Source of the DNA: Manduca sexta
Taxonomy: Eukaryota > Arthropoda > Insecta > Lepidoptera > Sphingidae
Direction of reading: 5' to 3'
DNA: 64,000 nt
NCBI RefSeq assembly: GCF_014839805.1
Contig: NC_051124.1
Coordinates: 4,402,001-4,466,000 of the forward strand
In this document: piece by piece, positions 35,525-48,916 of the stretch
How positions within the stretch are numbered: position 1 is the first letter of the stretch
Layout: each line of letters starts with the position of its first letter
Position numbers and translations under genes: made by a program
Notes under the pieces: generated by a model
What the model was told of the DNA's origin: nothing
What the model saw: the letters and a program-made list of their open reading frames with translations, nothing else
The model's database searches: none

Positions 35525-38500
35525 TATGTGAAGCATGAATGGAAGCGAATACATAAGTATGTGAATTTCATCCGAAAATGACCTCAGTAGCCAAGGTGAT
35601 TAGGGTTAGAAGATGATTCATGAGATTATGTATACGTTACAGTTAATTACGATTACAATTTAACTTTGTCACGCTATATGCATGCTTCTATAGCATTTTA
35701 CGCAATTTTACATAACAAACCCGTTCTAAACGCTCCCTTGCATTAAAAAACATATGTCTTTCAGCTCTTTGCTTTAATCTGCCATAATCTTAATTTATTG
35801 ACAGAGGGGACATCTGTATAAGCAACGGGAATTTGTTTAGGGCACAAAGAGAATACAAATATAAAACTGACGTCCAACAAAAATATTAACACGAATATAG
35901 ATCTTATTTCTCTCGATGTAGAGTTTGGAGATCATTTCTCAAGTGTTAACGTAAGTTTGTTCTGTTGAAAGTAATTCGTCAGTGTTGAAATAAGAAGCCG
36001 CAATGGTTAGGTGTAGCTACCCTTTGCTGGACTCGTTTATGATTAATACACATGTATATCAGAGAGACTGTTATAAATGACCGCTAAACTTAGAATTGTG
36101 AATGCTCCTTAAACGTGTTTTGATATAATGATCCAGATTAGGTTGGTCTACTGGTGGATTGTATTACATTGCGCGTGAGTCTCAATTGTATAATTTTTTA
36201 TTCGTTTTTGAGAAAGTAAAATTGATAAAAAATATTATTAAAAATTGGCTTTCAATTTCGTAAGGTGATAAAAGTCAGGATATCTGAAAGTTAGGTAAAT
36301 TGATTAACCAATCCTCAAAAATATAGTTTATGAATTCATATTAGTAAAATATGTTTTCGCGCCATAATTTAATTAGTCCCTACTCAATTTATAAGTTCCT
36401 TATTGCTGTTTTATTGCAGTAGAACGTTGATTTTTATTTAAAAAAATAAGTAGATACAATGTAACAATATACTTATTTATGAAGAACATAAAGTACCTCA
36501 GATAAAGTTCACACTTTTTTACATCATTTGATCTTGTACAGTTTATAGGTCGCGATTAAAATCTCTTAAAAAGAATTAAAAGAGCAGGAGTTCAAATATC
36601 GAAGGGATGAAAACTTTTATTAAAGTAAAAAAACGTATTCCGAACATTTTTAAAAGCATGTTTATTGTGTCACAAAATAGGGGAGCGCGTTCCCAAGGAC
36701 ATAACTCTGTATTAGACCTCGCATTTTTGTAGAGAAAGATCACGTAGGCCATGGATACTCTTCAAAACATTTCCTTCTTTATATCAATTATAATAGAGCT
36801 CAAATTTACTTGAAATTTTTAATATAGAAACTGTCAACTCGAATGATGGAGCAACGTAGCAGCAAATCTTTCTTAGAAGCCACCCAAATCCTAAAGTATT
36901 TTATAAAAAAAATTGAGATTAATCTCTGAGGAGGTGTGAAGTTTAACTAGGCCAGTTAATGTGCTGTTCTTGGAATTTGTGATGATTTTTTTTGTTCTTC
37001 ACTGATTACAACTCTTTATAGGTTGTCAGTGTGGGCTGACATGTGTAGGTGCTAAACATTATTATTTAATCAAGAGTAGATCAAATGTTTGTATCATTCA
37101 ATAGATCCAATACTCGACGAAATATTAATATCGCATACATGTTTTATTTTGGATTTTATGGTATCTTGGTTTCGATTTTACAATTCTTTAGTTGGTAAAT
37201 TGTAGTTTGCGTAAATAAATAAACATAATGGTAACACATAAGCCAGACCCAGCACTAAGTTTTGTCGTGAGCATAAAGAAGAAGGATTTTGATTTCATCT
37301 CCTAGATCGTAAACAAATAATTGCAAATAAAAAAATGACCTAATTGAATCGCGGGATTCTGCGGTCACTACAAAAACTTAAGCTGATATAAAACTTAATA
37401 GAAGTAATTGCAAGAAGTGGGTGGTGTACTTCAACTATAGTTAGGTGGTCCTTCACACCATAGACATAGTCCCATGTTTTACCGAGGCTGAAAACACTAA
37501 TATTTCTAATAAAACTATAATTAGAGAAATGTATTGATTATAATCCACCATATTAATACTATTTAAAGGGTTGTATTTTTAAACCAGTTGTAATTGTTAT
37601 GAGCCGGCTTTTTACTTTTTATATTTAAAGCCTGTTTTAAAAGCATAATAACTTTGAATGTTTGAATGCATCATAGTTATGTTTTTTCATAGATAAAAAA
37701 GAAGCATCGGTCCGAGTCTTGGTCGGAGTGCATTGGAGCGATTAGCGTCCTTGTTTATAGTTTTTTATACTGTCGATGGATGATTTACGATCTGCTTTCT
37801 TTTTTTGGTTATATCTTGTTGGTAGCCGGTTCAAGTGTCAACATTTTTTATCTTTTATCTTAGATATGGTTTTCTAAATATTAATTCGTCATGTGTATTG
37901 ACAGGTTAGGTAGAGAGAGTGTTTCGGTGAAAACTGTATTATCCATTTAGATTTGTTTTATTTTTCCAATATTTTGAAAATCATGCAGAGTTAACGGAAA
38001 TAATTTGTTTTGGACGCTTGCCTATGCACTTGAATTGTTAACTATGGCAGACTAGGAACTCTTTAGAATTATACAAATATTAAAATTTTCTAACTGTTAA
38101 TGTGAGAATGTTGTGAGGTATTAATTATATTTTGGTCTACGCTATTAATTTTATTCAGCCCTGATTTTCACTAAGAAGTTGGTAAAACGTTCAAATCCTG
38201 TAATGTAAAATTCAACTTTCCGGTCAATAAATTTCTTTTGTAAATCTATTATCATAATAGGATGAAATACGACAAGTCGTAACTCGTAAGAAACTCATTG
38301 TGAGTCGTTAAAAAATTTATTACTTCAAATTTAAACGAGGACTGTAAAATACTCGTAAAATGGTGCCACCCGTTAGGCAAATGTAATCCTAACTGGCTTA
38401 CATCTGTCTGCGAAATCCTTTAGTGTTGCCAGTGTGAAAATTACTGGACTGATGAAAGAAGTTTTATAGGCAATATTATTTTATTGCAGGCTTTTGTATG

Positions 38501-38990
38501 ACGGATTGTATTACAACAAAGTCTGAGAAAACGCTAGAGAAATTAAATTGATGAATAAAGTCGGCTCCAATAATTGCTCGTAGTGTGGATGTTCATCGCA
38601 ATATATTATGAAGTAAACATAAGAAACGGTTAATGGTTCATATTTCAGTTCAGATAAGTAAGCAGCAACCGATAGTTCCGTTGTATTATCTAGTAAAATA
38701 ATAATATTTATTTGTCCATGAATATAAAAATGTAGATCGCAATATTTCGTCCTGTAGGTATTAAAGTTTGATCGTAGACATACTGATGATCAAGCCCGCA
38801 GGCACCTTAAGACAATTTGAATGAAAATTCGTTAACCGCAAAACAATTTTATTCGCAATCCTGGAAGTTTATAGACAAACATTTCTACAATAGCTTTGAA
38901 TTAATTTAAGCCATAAATACCAAATCAACCGTAAAGCGCAAATAAACGATTTAAGTACCCATTTACCCAAATGGTCCGCACATTTCCTAA
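35525..38990. other. Long non-coding stretch
   Basis: About 3.5 kb with no open frame, repeat family, tRNA or palindrome that I can support. It is uniformly AT-rich and is the least repeat-marked part of the window. Confidence 0.4.
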
Positions 38991-38995
38991 CACGA

Positions 38996-39152
38996 TATAA
39001 AAGGATCATTCACAAATTGTCTTGAACACAATACGTACTGTACTGAGATTCTTTGTACTGGCCACATGGCAAAGGCGACAAAAAATTGGCGCCGAATCGT
39101 GAAAGGCGTCGGCCGACTGCATTTTAGAGAGACAGTACGACTATTTTATTAG
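38996..39152 (+). other. TATA-like box followed by a 28-codon frame
   Basis: TATAAAAGG at 38996-39004 lies 70 bp before an ATG (39066) opening MAKATKNWRRIVKGVGRLHF and ending at TAG (39150-39152). The peptide is strongly basic and less AT-rich than the flanks. No initiator or partner exon is seen, and I do not assign a function. Confidence 0.15.
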
Positions 39153-40800
39153 TGTATGTTTAAAAATAACTTATTCGATTCGTAATATTGCAATGTATTT
39201 AGATTATATAGACCAATTTTTATACCTTCTTAGATAATTCCAGCAAAACGATATAAGTAGCATATTTTAAATGTCCTGAAAGTTCTTTGATATATTTAGA
39301 AATAGAAAATTACATTATTATTTTGTTTAGATGCTCATTCCTTTAATAAAGCGACAATAATCTAAAAAAAGTTATAATAGAGAGAGGCGCACGCGCAATT
39401 AAAAAACAAGGAATGAATTATATAAAATAATATAGTATTATAGAAATAGGCTCTCAGAAAATCAACATGCCTACATTATTATAAAATTATAAAATATTTT
39501 CATTTGATCCTTTGGTCATCACACAACAATTATTATTTACGAAATAGTAAATGTTAATTATGTGAGAGGTACACTACAGCGAAATTTAACTTTAGGTATA
39601 CTACGATATTAGTTTCTTACAACATCAAACGCCTAATGGTCAATTATATATGTCGTAAATTTTGTAAAATCACACTAAAACGTTTTGGATATTAATGAAT
39701 TTCAATCTTAGTTTAATGATATTCTGATTGTAAATTAATTTATTTATTTCGAACTAAACAAACTCATCAAGAGTTCTTGTAGCTTTAAACGTGGAGATTA
39801 CTACGTGGTAGGTCTCTTGTATGCGAATAAATTCAACAAAGTTTTAATATTGACAGTCTTACTTATAAACTTTTTTTAGCGTTAAGAGGTGGTAAAGAAT
39901 TGCTTAAATAGCTATCGAAAACATCACCGCTTCCTAGTTTAAATCTTATTAAAAGGCAAGATGGCGGGTGTTGACTTAAAGCTGATCGAGAAAATTTGTG
40001 TTTTAACTAAGCAATTTTTATAAGTAACACTGTATATCTCATAATAATGACTCTATACCCAGAAATGTCTAAGTTTCCTCTGCTATCGGTTATACTGCAG
40101 TCTCACTTACGTCTGTTGCTAATATTATCGTTCAGTCCATTTAGTTCGAGCTTAAACAAAATCGTTTTATCTGTTTCGATTGGCGCCAGTCGGATATAGT
40201 TGTCGGTGGCGACAAATAATTATCGCAGCTCTGGAGGCCGCTGTTCCGACGGATGTCGCGAACGTATGCATTCATGTAAATCCAGTGGTGGTCTGAGATT
40301 AATAACGAGGGCAATGCTTCATCATGCAGGCGGCAATTTTGGATTATAAATATTTGTATGTAGGAAGAGTACTTAGAAGTAGGCAAAGAAAATGTTTTGA
40401 TATATTCCTGTATATAGACATCTATCTCAAAAATTGCATTAGTTACGAACTTTTACTTGCAGCTCCACATGTATGAACGTACCTATCCCATTAGCTAAGG
40501 AGTCTATATAATAATGTATTCATCCACCTTAGTACATCTGTACGTTAAGTTTCATTCATTTCATAGTCTAGGGTAGGAGGATATTATTTGTGTGATTAGG
40601 ATAGTATTAAGTAATTGTTTACAAAACGACAAACCTTGAAAAAAAACTCACAGTTGCGCAAACCACTAACGGAAGCGCACTGATTAACGCGAATGAGGAA
40701 AAAACAACAGTATAGGGAATTCCATTGATTTATAATAAAGTAGGATGTAGGAGAACTTACTGTTTTAACGGAGAGATAGTAAATATCTAAGTAAATAACT
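39153..40800. other. Non-coding stretch
   Basis: AT-rich. A minus frame at 40141-40386 is GC-richer in its second half but has no motif and is not called. Confidence 0.35.
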
Positions 40801-41052
40801 ACCTCGGTGGCATAGTTGTATTGCATGCGTGGCATGGTAGCGCTTTGAGGACCTGGGTTCGTATCCGGGGTCGGGCAAAGTGATGTTTGGTTTTTTTTAC
40901 TCACCATCAGCCCGAAGTCTAGAATTTGTACATGACATAACAGTAGACTTGCCCCCTATAATATCATAGGACAGAAGACTCTTGGCGAAAATTGGGTGCC
41001 CTGGTGGCGCCTCTGTATATCCCTTCGGGGATAAATACATGATTATATCTTT
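40801..41052 (+). mobile_element. tRNA-derived SINE, near complete
   Basis: The head 'acctcggtggcatagttgta' carries a box A, and ggttcgtatcc (40856-40866) is box B. The body continues 'ggtcgggcaaagtgatgttt', 'atcagcccgaagtctagaat', 'gcccctataatatcatagg' and 'gtgccctggtggcgcctctg' to 'cccttcggggataaata'. This is the reference copy here for the family fragments at 11440, 18975 and 53525. Target duplications are not clear. Confidence 0.8.
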
Positions 41053-41317
41053 GTAATAAATATCACTAACAATAGACACCATGTTTTCTCTGTTGCCATG
41101 TGAAGTAATTTCATTACTGTGATGGGCTAAAACCTGCCACGTATAGATCTTGAGTCAGGATTAACGTCAAGAAGGCGAATATGTTACGCCGACCCAACAT
41201 TAGATTGGCTTTAATGTTGGGACGGCGCAACATCTTTATTAACCCACGTTAAAGCCAGTTGAAGAAGATAAATATGTAATGTATGTATGTATGTATGTAT
41301 AGATAATTATCATCATC

Positions 41318-41555
41318 ATCATCAGACGCTGGACATCCACTGCTGAATATGGGCCTCCCCCAAAGATTTTCAGATCGACCTATTGTAAGCGGCCCGCATC
41401 CAGCGACCTCATGCGACTTTTATGAGGTCATCTGTCCACCTCGTGGGTGGATGTCCGATGCTGCGCTTGCGTTGCTTCGTAGTCTCGACTCCAGAACCTT
41501 CTTGTCCCATCGGCCATCAGTTCTGCGAGCTATGTGCCCTGTCCACTGTTCCTGA
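41318..41555 (-). mobile_element. RTE-like LINE 3' end, minus strand
   Basis: The minus strand encodes EQWTGHIARRTDGRWDKKVL then ESRLR, the conserved 'WAGHIARxTDGRWxKKVLxWRP' motif of lepidopteran RTE-like ORFs. Further along the strand it gives the 'cccatattcagcagtgga' tail and a GATGATGATGATGA end (plus 41320-41333). The frame shifts after the motif, so it is not functional. A GTAT microsatellite (41281-41300) lies just beyond the tail. Confidence 0.75.
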
Positions 41556-43603
41556 ATGTATAGATGCGGATAAATAAATGTAAATACTAAGTACATAATA
41601 ATACTAAAGCTAACATACCTTACTGATGATTTGTTCACGTTCAATTAATTTGTTTTTAATTGAACATGACGGAAGCTTTACACGTGTGGCGTGATCTATT
41701 GTAATAACAAAACAAAGACAAAGTAGATCAATAAAACAGACGTAGATCTTGATATAGATTTGTATTGATTTTGATCGACACTATGGTCGAACAAATCGTA
41801 TTTGCTATTGCAAATTGAACAATGTTCAGTTCTTTTTTTATTTTTTAGTAACGCGTTTTTATAACGAGTTATATTATAGATATATACTATATATTTTTAA
41901 GGTTAAGTTAATGCAATCAATATAAAAAAGGAATATAGATCTAAACGATCTACCGAAATCAAGAGATTTAAAAAAGAAAGCGATTGTAACATTTCATTGT
42001 AACTGAGGGACTTATATATTATTTTTATATATTACGTTTATTTTAAAATTCGAATACAACCATAATTTCTGAAAAAAAAAAAATCATAATCAGATGATCT
42101 ATTCACTTGGCGATCATGAACATCAAAACAATCTATTAACAAACGATACTTAGTATTTAGTTACAACCTTGTAAGCGGAGGCAACCTGCCGCTCGACCGT
42201 GACAAATGGCAAAACGGTCGCGTTTATAGTCTATGCTAAATTAATTTTATGTTCTTTACAAAGCAGGTTACATCTGTAAAACCATAAACTCCGTGACATA
42301 ACAGTAAATCGATGGCCTTAAACGGCCTTCGTAAAAAATAAATGGAAAGGTGGCTCAGGGAATGTGTATTCCGAGCAAAGACATTAAACTATATAGTTAG
42401 TAATAGACTGGACATCAGAGCCAAATTTTTGCTCCAAAAGTTATTAAAAATTGGTAATAAGTCGCTGTCTTATTTGAGATGTGCGTATGACAAAATGCCA
42501 CAGCGTCCTTATATATTAATACAAAAATAATATATTTACAGAAATTATGCTAATATTAGCATTAAAAATATGCAAATCATGAGATGGAAAATATGAAGTA
42601 TTTTACATTAGTGTTTTGCTATTTCACGATAGATTGAGTGAACACCACATAAGCGTAACATTTTCGTATGACAATCTTTCCGATGTCCGCTCTATATAAT
42701 CTTAGAACTCTATGATTCCGAGCCATCCTCTGTCTATCTGTAATTTTTATCCCTTTTTAATACTGTTTGTTTATTGTAAGGACAAACCAATTAGGATCTA
42801 CTGCTTTAGTTATGATTAGTTCAATTATTGGACAATAACTACGTTACATTAGGGTACGAATTTTTTATCTAGAAAAATCGACATACCCTCGGGTGCCACG
42901 AGCTAAAGTTACAATAAAGCTAAAATTTTAAATTTTATTTGATTGCCGAAATAATTATTTTGATTTTTCTTCAAGAGCTATTGCACCCACCTCTCCCACC
43001 ATAATTTTGCTTTTCCCTTTAGTATCTTAATTTCAACTGATAGTTATAAATAACGAGGTGTCGTGAGTCAATTATTTTAATTTATCTGGTATCAACTGCC
43101 GACACAAATTACGGAGTTATCTGTTTTCAACAATGTATGGGCAAGGCCGGCGCCACCCGCTGCGCGCAAATTCTTTATCACACTATCAAGCCAGGAAACA
43201 TTATCAAAAGCGACACGGGGAAGTTCCTATAATCACATTGATTCAATGAGCAGTTGATGTTTGCAGCTTTGCGCGTGATCTCTGTTCTCACGCTAGTCGG
43301 CGCACGCGCATGTCACTCACGATCGCTATGTATGTAAATGTTTTCCACTGCACTTTAGTACAATTTATTATAATGCGGTCAGGGTACATTGTTGTAATAT
43401 GTAGAGATGTGGTTTGTGGGATGTTTTGATGTGTAGAGTTTCCTCGAGGAAAAAATATTATTTGATGGCTTTTGATATATTGGATGTCTAGGAGTCCTCA
43501 TAATATTATAAACATGGCAAAGATACGATAGTAGTTCATACAATTCTAAATTTATATGTATGTGGTCAACGCGCCATTGAACTAAAAGTTTTAATATACT
43601 TAC
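41556..43603. other. Non-coding stretch
   Basis: No gene is supported. A 62-codon frame at 42342-42530 lacks motifs. A GC-rich block at 43140-43320 with CGCACGCGCATG-type CpG content could be regulatory, but nothing identifies it. Confidence 0.35.
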
Positions 43604-43643
43604 CGCTTTGATATTTATAGTAGATTTCATAGAAAATCGACAC
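43604..43643 (-). other. Possible 40-nt exon between splice-like sites
   Basis: On the minus strand CCACTTCAG (AG at 43645-43644) precedes 13 codons reading VSIFYEIYYKYQS plus one base, followed by GTAAGTA from 43603. Both sites fit the consensus, but such pairs occur by chance in a window this size. Confidence 0.15.
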
Positions 43644-43956
43644 CTGAAGTGGTTGATTTTTTAGTGGTCATTCCAAATTGGCTATATTTCCAAAGAGACT
43701 GTTCAGTAGCCACAATTCATTTTAAATTGTAATTTTAGGTGTTGTTATTCACAGATCTACTAAAATCTTACACCGTCTAAGTTTCTAATAGAAAGAAATT
43801 ATCTTGATGTTCTTTAAGTTTAAATATTAATTAGACACTTCAAAACACAGAAACGCCTGCGCTAAGCCTAACACAAGGGAAGGAAATAAAAGAAGCTAAG
43901 TGTACTGGAGAATCGTGTTTGCTTGACACACCAAAATAAGATTATGCAAACAGAAA

Positions 43957-44040
43957 TAGTCTACCAATCTGCACTAGGCCAGAGTGGTGGACTAAGGCCT
44001 AATCCCTCTCAGTATTAGAGGAGGCCCGTGCCCAACAGTG
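43957..44040 (+). mobile_element. SINE 3' fragment
   Basis: 'gtctaccaatctgcactagg', 'gtggactaaggcctaatccc' and 'gaggcccgtgcccaacagtg' match the 3' half of the SINE at 63623-63962. Confidence 0.7.
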
Positions 44041-44461
44041 ATGAAACAGAAATGAGATTGGTCTATGTTATAATGCGTCCTCTGTAGAAGGCTGATCGAC
44101 AGGCGACGTCGCGACGCCATTTCTACTCACCGTTTCATCATCGAATTGGTATTTTATTGAAAAGATATTCGATAATTAAACTCTCCTGCTCCTCCAGATA
44201 TGGCGTGATTCTTTTATAATCTTATACACTTTGGTATGTATTTAATATTTTCTTCCTTTTGACTAACAAAGTACGCGTCAACACTGATGGCTTTATTATC
44301 ATTCAATTTTGTTATATAGGTTTGTTACAATCACCTATTGAGGTAGCCACAACCAATGATAGCCAGGTTCTTCATTGACAATAACACACAAGGTTACTGT
44401 CATTATGTTTAACTGTTTGTTTTGGCTCTTATGGCTTTTAGTCTGAAGTAACACATCATCT
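44041..44461. other. Non-coding stretch with a weak minus-strand frame
   Basis: The minus strand around 44145-44225 reads ITPYLEEQESLIIEYLFNKI before two stops and a GGTGAGT near 44126. Composition is coding-like, but no family is recognised. A decayed repeat ORF is equally likely. Confidence 0.25.
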
Positions 44462-44580
44462 TCTATACTTATAATAAATCTGTAGAGAGGTCAATTCTGT
44501 ACATGAAATATATTTCCAAAATAAATATCAGGGGGTGATTAGGGATCGATACTGATGCCAAAAATGCACTTAGTAAAATT

Positions 44581-44613
<33 letters not shown>

Positions 44614-45312
44614 ATAACCGTTATAGAAACAAAAACTACTCGACGGATTTTAACGAAACTTTGTACAATTATTTGTCATACTCCTGTGCTGGTTATAGTA
44701 TACTTTCATCACGCTACAATTAATAGGAGCAGAGCAGTGAAGGGAAATGTTGGGAAAACGGGAGAAGTTACTCCATTTTTTAAGCTTCCGTCGCGTGTGC
44801 AACCTTAATGGTTAAAGCTACACAGAAATCATGTATGACGGAAATGTTCTCCTTAAAATTATGTAAAAAATATCCCACGATAGCATATGTCTATCTTTTA
44901 TGGTTGACTCACAATAACACGTGTAACTCCCGATAGCTTAGCAGTTCGAAGCTTTCTCATTATATTTGTCTACTGTTACGTTTATAACACTCTCAGTCAT
45001 CCCTAATTAAAAAAGTTAACATTATTAAATATTCCATAAAAAAGAATCATAGAAATCAGTATAGAAACACCAAAGTTATACAGAAATACGCTAATAATAA
45101 GCCATCATGCGTGAATACTGAATCATGCTATAAGGATTATTTTTGTATATATATAAGGTCGCGAACGCACAGGCAGGCGGCTTGCTTGGCACCTAGAGAC
45201 TAGCGAATCACGTAGCGAGTAGCTTCGTAAAACGAACATTCTCGAACGTTCGCGACCGGCTCCATTTTTGAAGTCCGAAATCCACGCGGGCGAAGCTGCG
45301 AGCGGAAGCTAG
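44462..45312 (+). mobile_element. Helitron-like element, 851-bp copy
   Basis: It begins TCTATACTTATAATAAATCT at 44462 and ends CTAG (45309-45312) before T. It is closely similar to 6820-7320 over the first 360 bp and last 60 bp, with six GTCT-type units (44584-44611). The middle (about 44880-45255) is absent from the shorter copy. Confidence 0.75.
45159..45257. repeat. GC-rich inverted repeat inside the Helitron
   Basis: ggtcgcgaacg near 45159 and cgttcgcgacc near 45247 are exact complements about 78 bp apart. Between them is GC-rich sequence unlike the Helitron family core, so this may be a small captured or inserted element. Confidence 0.5.
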
Positions 45313-46163
45313 TACAGTAATAAAATAAGTGAATAATTGGTAAATCCCCTCAAGAAAATTATTGATAATTTAAAATTAGATCATAAGTTATAAATATGTG
45401 TTTATGGTTCACCTGAAGTATATCTACTGTCGCAAAGATCTTTGGTCAAATGACTACAATCTAGACTGGCGCCAGCTGTATCAAGTAACCCACGACCCTT
45501 GATAAGTGTAGATTACTAAAGTCTAGACGTAATGGAATATAAAACCATTCGATTATGGATTATGAAATACTTACTATTATTAAATGCTGTATTATGTAAT
45601 CTTTGAAGATTTGATGAGTGCTAACTGCTATGTCAGGAAAAATAGGTATACTACTACACAGTAACTAACTCCTAGTGATTTTGAAATTAGTATACTTTTT
45701 TCATTAAAGTATGGGTTTAGGTTCCACGAAGTTCACTAACTTATTGCATAATTATAATAAAATAAAAATAAAATTCATCATGTAGGCGAACATAGTTGCA
45801 CTTAAGATAAGTGAAGTGTACACGACTTTTTTTAATTATTACTTAAAAAAGTCGCTTATATACCTAAAAACATTTTATATTGGACATAAAATAAATGAAA
45901 TACTATAAAGTGAACAATTGTTTGAGATATCAAAAATCAAAGCCTACACTAAAATATTTCTGACGCCATTCAGCTTCGATAATTCTATGTATTTACTTCG
46001 CAACACAATTGCCAACTTTGCACAACAGAGGGCGTTGTTGATTATACCTTACAGCCATCATGTCATGTTGCGCATCATCTATGAAATCGCGCGGTGATGT
46101 ACAGTTAAACATTTTATCATTACGTATGGTTAAAACACTTCCATTGTACATACATAGATACTT
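45313..46163. other. Non-coding stretch
   Basis: AT-rich, no supported feature. Confidence 0.4.
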
Positions 46164-46300
46164 ACAATATTATTGTGGAATACCAAATAATACTTTGTAA
46201 TTCAAGTTGTTGGATGGTGTTTCTGCTGTTTGTGGGCGGTCGTATCGTTTACCATCAGGCGAACAGCAAGCTCGTCTCGTCATTAAAAGCAATAAAAAAA
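46164..46300 (+). mobile_element. Non-LTR retrotransposon 3' end, short copy
   Basis: 'ggaataccaaataatacttt', 'gtttgtgggcggtcgtatcg' and 'catcaggcgaacagcaagct' plus an A-rich tail match the end of the copy at 26955-27272, more severely 5'-truncated. Confidence 0.7.
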
Positions 46301-46329
46301 ACATTCATAACTTGTAAGTACCTTCATCA

Positions 46330-46470
46330 AAATCTGTAAAGGTTGCACGCTCTTTGTTTTAGAATTCTTTAATCCTTCACTCACCGGCGAAGGTCGTTGA
46401 GGCATTGATCCAAGGCGGAGGCGGAACAACGGCTCATCGAAAGGCACGGACGAATTAGACTTTTGATTGA
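46330..46470. other. GC-rich island, unidentified
   Basis: It is open in frames on both strands. The minus strand has SNSSVPFDEPLFRLRLGSMP and a GTGAGTG at 46384-46378. The plus strand reads SPAKVVEALIQGGGGTTAHR. It lies beside a LINE insertion and looks to me more like a dispersed repeat than a host exon. No domain is assigned. Confidence 0.25.
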
Positions 46471-46654
46471 GTTTTCTTGTTTACGTGACTTGAATTTATA
46501 GTGCTGGGGCGTTACTAACTTATAACAATAATTGGGGTTAAATATAACCACGAATCATGACTTATTATCTTGTGATTGTATTTCAGAATTAATAACTGGT
46601 TTTACATTTCAGACTTGATTTCGTACGAGGTATTTTTACGCCATGTTTATTACG

Positions 46655-46775
46655 ATAATAGGCGTAGGCATTAACCGTCGATGATTCCCTTAGTATTGTA
46701 AATATTTATGAGCAGTGATGATCACTTATCATCAGGTGAGCCAATTGCTTCTTTGCCTACTTTACTATAAAAAAA
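46655..46775 (+). mobile_element. Non-LTR retrotransposon 3' end fragment
   Basis: 'gagcagtgatgatcacttat', 'catcaggtgagccaattgct' and 'tttgcctactt', then an A9 tail, form a common lepidopteran LINE 3' end. An antisense scrap is at 1080-1145. Confidence 0.6.
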
Positions 46776-47862
46776 AAATAAGTGTGGCTCCAGCACAACA
46801 AAGCAAGTGCGTTATTTTGTCATGAATGTCCAACCTTGAATACTTAATAGAAGGAAAATAAAACTTTACCCAATGATGAGTAGTAACGTAAGAATGGCGC
46901 CAGAAAAATTTAAGGTTGAAGGTAGATACAATAAAACAAAAAATGAATGAAGTATACTGACATGCATATGAATTGGGTTAATATGTAAATGACAAGGGAA
47001 AACCTTCAAATATAAATGTGTTACAATTAAATCATGATGAACGTGAGGAAATTATAAAACAAGGTTTTTTTTGTTATATCTTGTATTGTATAGAGTATAA
47101 AAGTATTTCTTCCATTTATCCTTATCACGCTCTAGAGCGGCGGTCTAACTAAGAAAATTTTTACATATATCTGTCAGTCATATAATGTTTTGTCTTGCTT
47201 TCTCTGACGTTTAATTTCATTCGATACAAAAAGACGAATCGCTGTAGACATAACTAATAGTAAGTATTTCAAGTGTATTACAAAAAAAAAACTTGCTTTT
47301 ACGAAAAGTCATTTACCTGATATTAACTCCTCCTGGGGTATTTAGTGAGAAAAAAATATTCGAAAGAATTCCCAGACCTAGGTATTGAACATATCCTTTC
47401 CAGCTCCAGAGCTAAACGAATGTATTTCATATTTGAATACATTCGTCATTTTCAGCATTTAGTCGTGTTGAAAGTATTCAATTTTTAAATTAGGTGTTAA
47501 CCTTCAACAAGATAAAGAGTACGAAGTAACAGTAGAAAGCCTAAACTAATAATTGTATATGATGAAACGTGATGAAACACACAGATACGCTTCTAACCGC
47601 ATAATTAAGAATTATTAATGGTTTATCCATACACTAGATAATTACTTCTTGCTTCATACCACTACGCCAAAAGAATTCAGGCGTTAGCGAAAGGAAAATC
47701 CACACATCCTATTACGTCTAATTATTTCATGAATAAAACCGTAAGACTTGAAAGAATTGCTACAACAATCATTGCTAAAGTAAAAGCTATAAGCTAAGTA
47801 GAGTTGTCACAACACAAAGATCATAATTTTGAAAAAGTAACAGCCAATTTAACTGTTATCTA
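46776..47862. other. Non-coding stretch
   Basis: AT-rich. A small palindrome 'cgaatgtatttcatatttgaatacattcg' centred near 47431 is seen. No gene. Confidence 0.4.
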
Positions 47863-48344
47863 TCTACACAACTATATAAATCTGAATAGTTTGTTTGTTT
47901 GTTTGAACGTGCTAATCTCAGGAACTTTTGGATTGTATTGGAAAATTGTTTTAGTGTGGGATAGACCATTTATTGAGGAAGGCTATGTAACATCACGCTA
48001 TGACCAATAGGGGTGGAGCATTAATGAAAATGTAGCAAAAACGGGGATTTTTTTTTGACTTTCCATTGCGTGCACTGTGTAAACGGTTAAAGTTACGCAA
48101 CAAACACATATGACGGAATTGTTCCTCTTAAAAAGTACTTAAAATATTATAAACAAAGGGCCCCGCCGCATCTGTCTGCCTGTCTGAAGGCGATAATCTA
48201 AAAAGCTGCCACACCGATTTCGATGAATTTTGGTATCGAGATTGTTTGAGACTCAAACTAGTCCTTCTATCCCGGGAAAATATATAGCGGGGCTCCTATC
48301 CCGGAAAACTCTTTCACTCGGGCGGAGCCACGAGAAAAAGTTAG
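47863..48344 (+). mobile_element. Helitron-like element, single-unit copy
   Basis: It starts TC after A (47862), has two GTTT units, one unit related to the 123-bp repeat, and 'cgggcggagccacgagaaaa' ending in TTAG (48341-48344, from CTAG) before T. The family is that of 32419 and 35034. Confidence 0.7.
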
Positions 48345-48916
48345 TAATACGAATAATTAAACTAGCCGTAAGATTTTAAGTGTTCATTAAACATGACAAG
48401 TTTACGTTTAATGCCAGCAATTCGCGTTAACAAATTGCTTTGGAAATGTCTATGTAATTACGAGCGCAATCATGTAGGTATTCGCAATTGTTCCACATTC
48501 TGTTAATGTTTGTATATTGCGTGAGTCAGTAAACGTCAGATTCATAATTAATTAGACTGCGATTCATTTATACACAATGTGTGCATCTTCAGATCTTTTG
48601 TTCTGATCTAAGGGTGAGCAGGTTTGTCACGATTTCGTTTTCAAAGTCTGTTTTTACTTTAGTGTCTACATTGTTTTTAACGTTCAGAACTATATTTCTT
48701 TAGCTGCCAACATATGTACATTTTTTTTTTTTTTTATAAATTGTCTAAGTCTAACCAATCAGGTATATCGTCGCATTATTTAGATATATTAGATCTAATA
48801 TGTCAAATTTTCCAACTCTTATAATTCATCTCCTTGTTGACTCACTCATCGTTATTCATAACCGATTGCAGACAATCCAAAAACGAATGTTGGTTCTTAT
48901 TTGAATGACTAAAAGA
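48345..48916. other. Non-coding stretch
   Basis: AT-rich with a T-run near 48721. No feature supported. Confidence 0.4.

Noticed and set aside
40596..40907. 103-codon minus-strand frame
   Set aside because: Half of it is the antisense of the SINE at 40801, including the box B region.
43140..43320. CpG-rich block as a promoter
   Set aside because: No TATA, initiator or downstream coding exon could be identified.
46384..46437. Minus-strand ATG with strong GTGAGTG donor as a first exon
   Set aside because: The block is open in other frames too, sits beside a LINE insertion and looks like a dispersed repeat. Its phase also does not fit the exon at 13506-13774.
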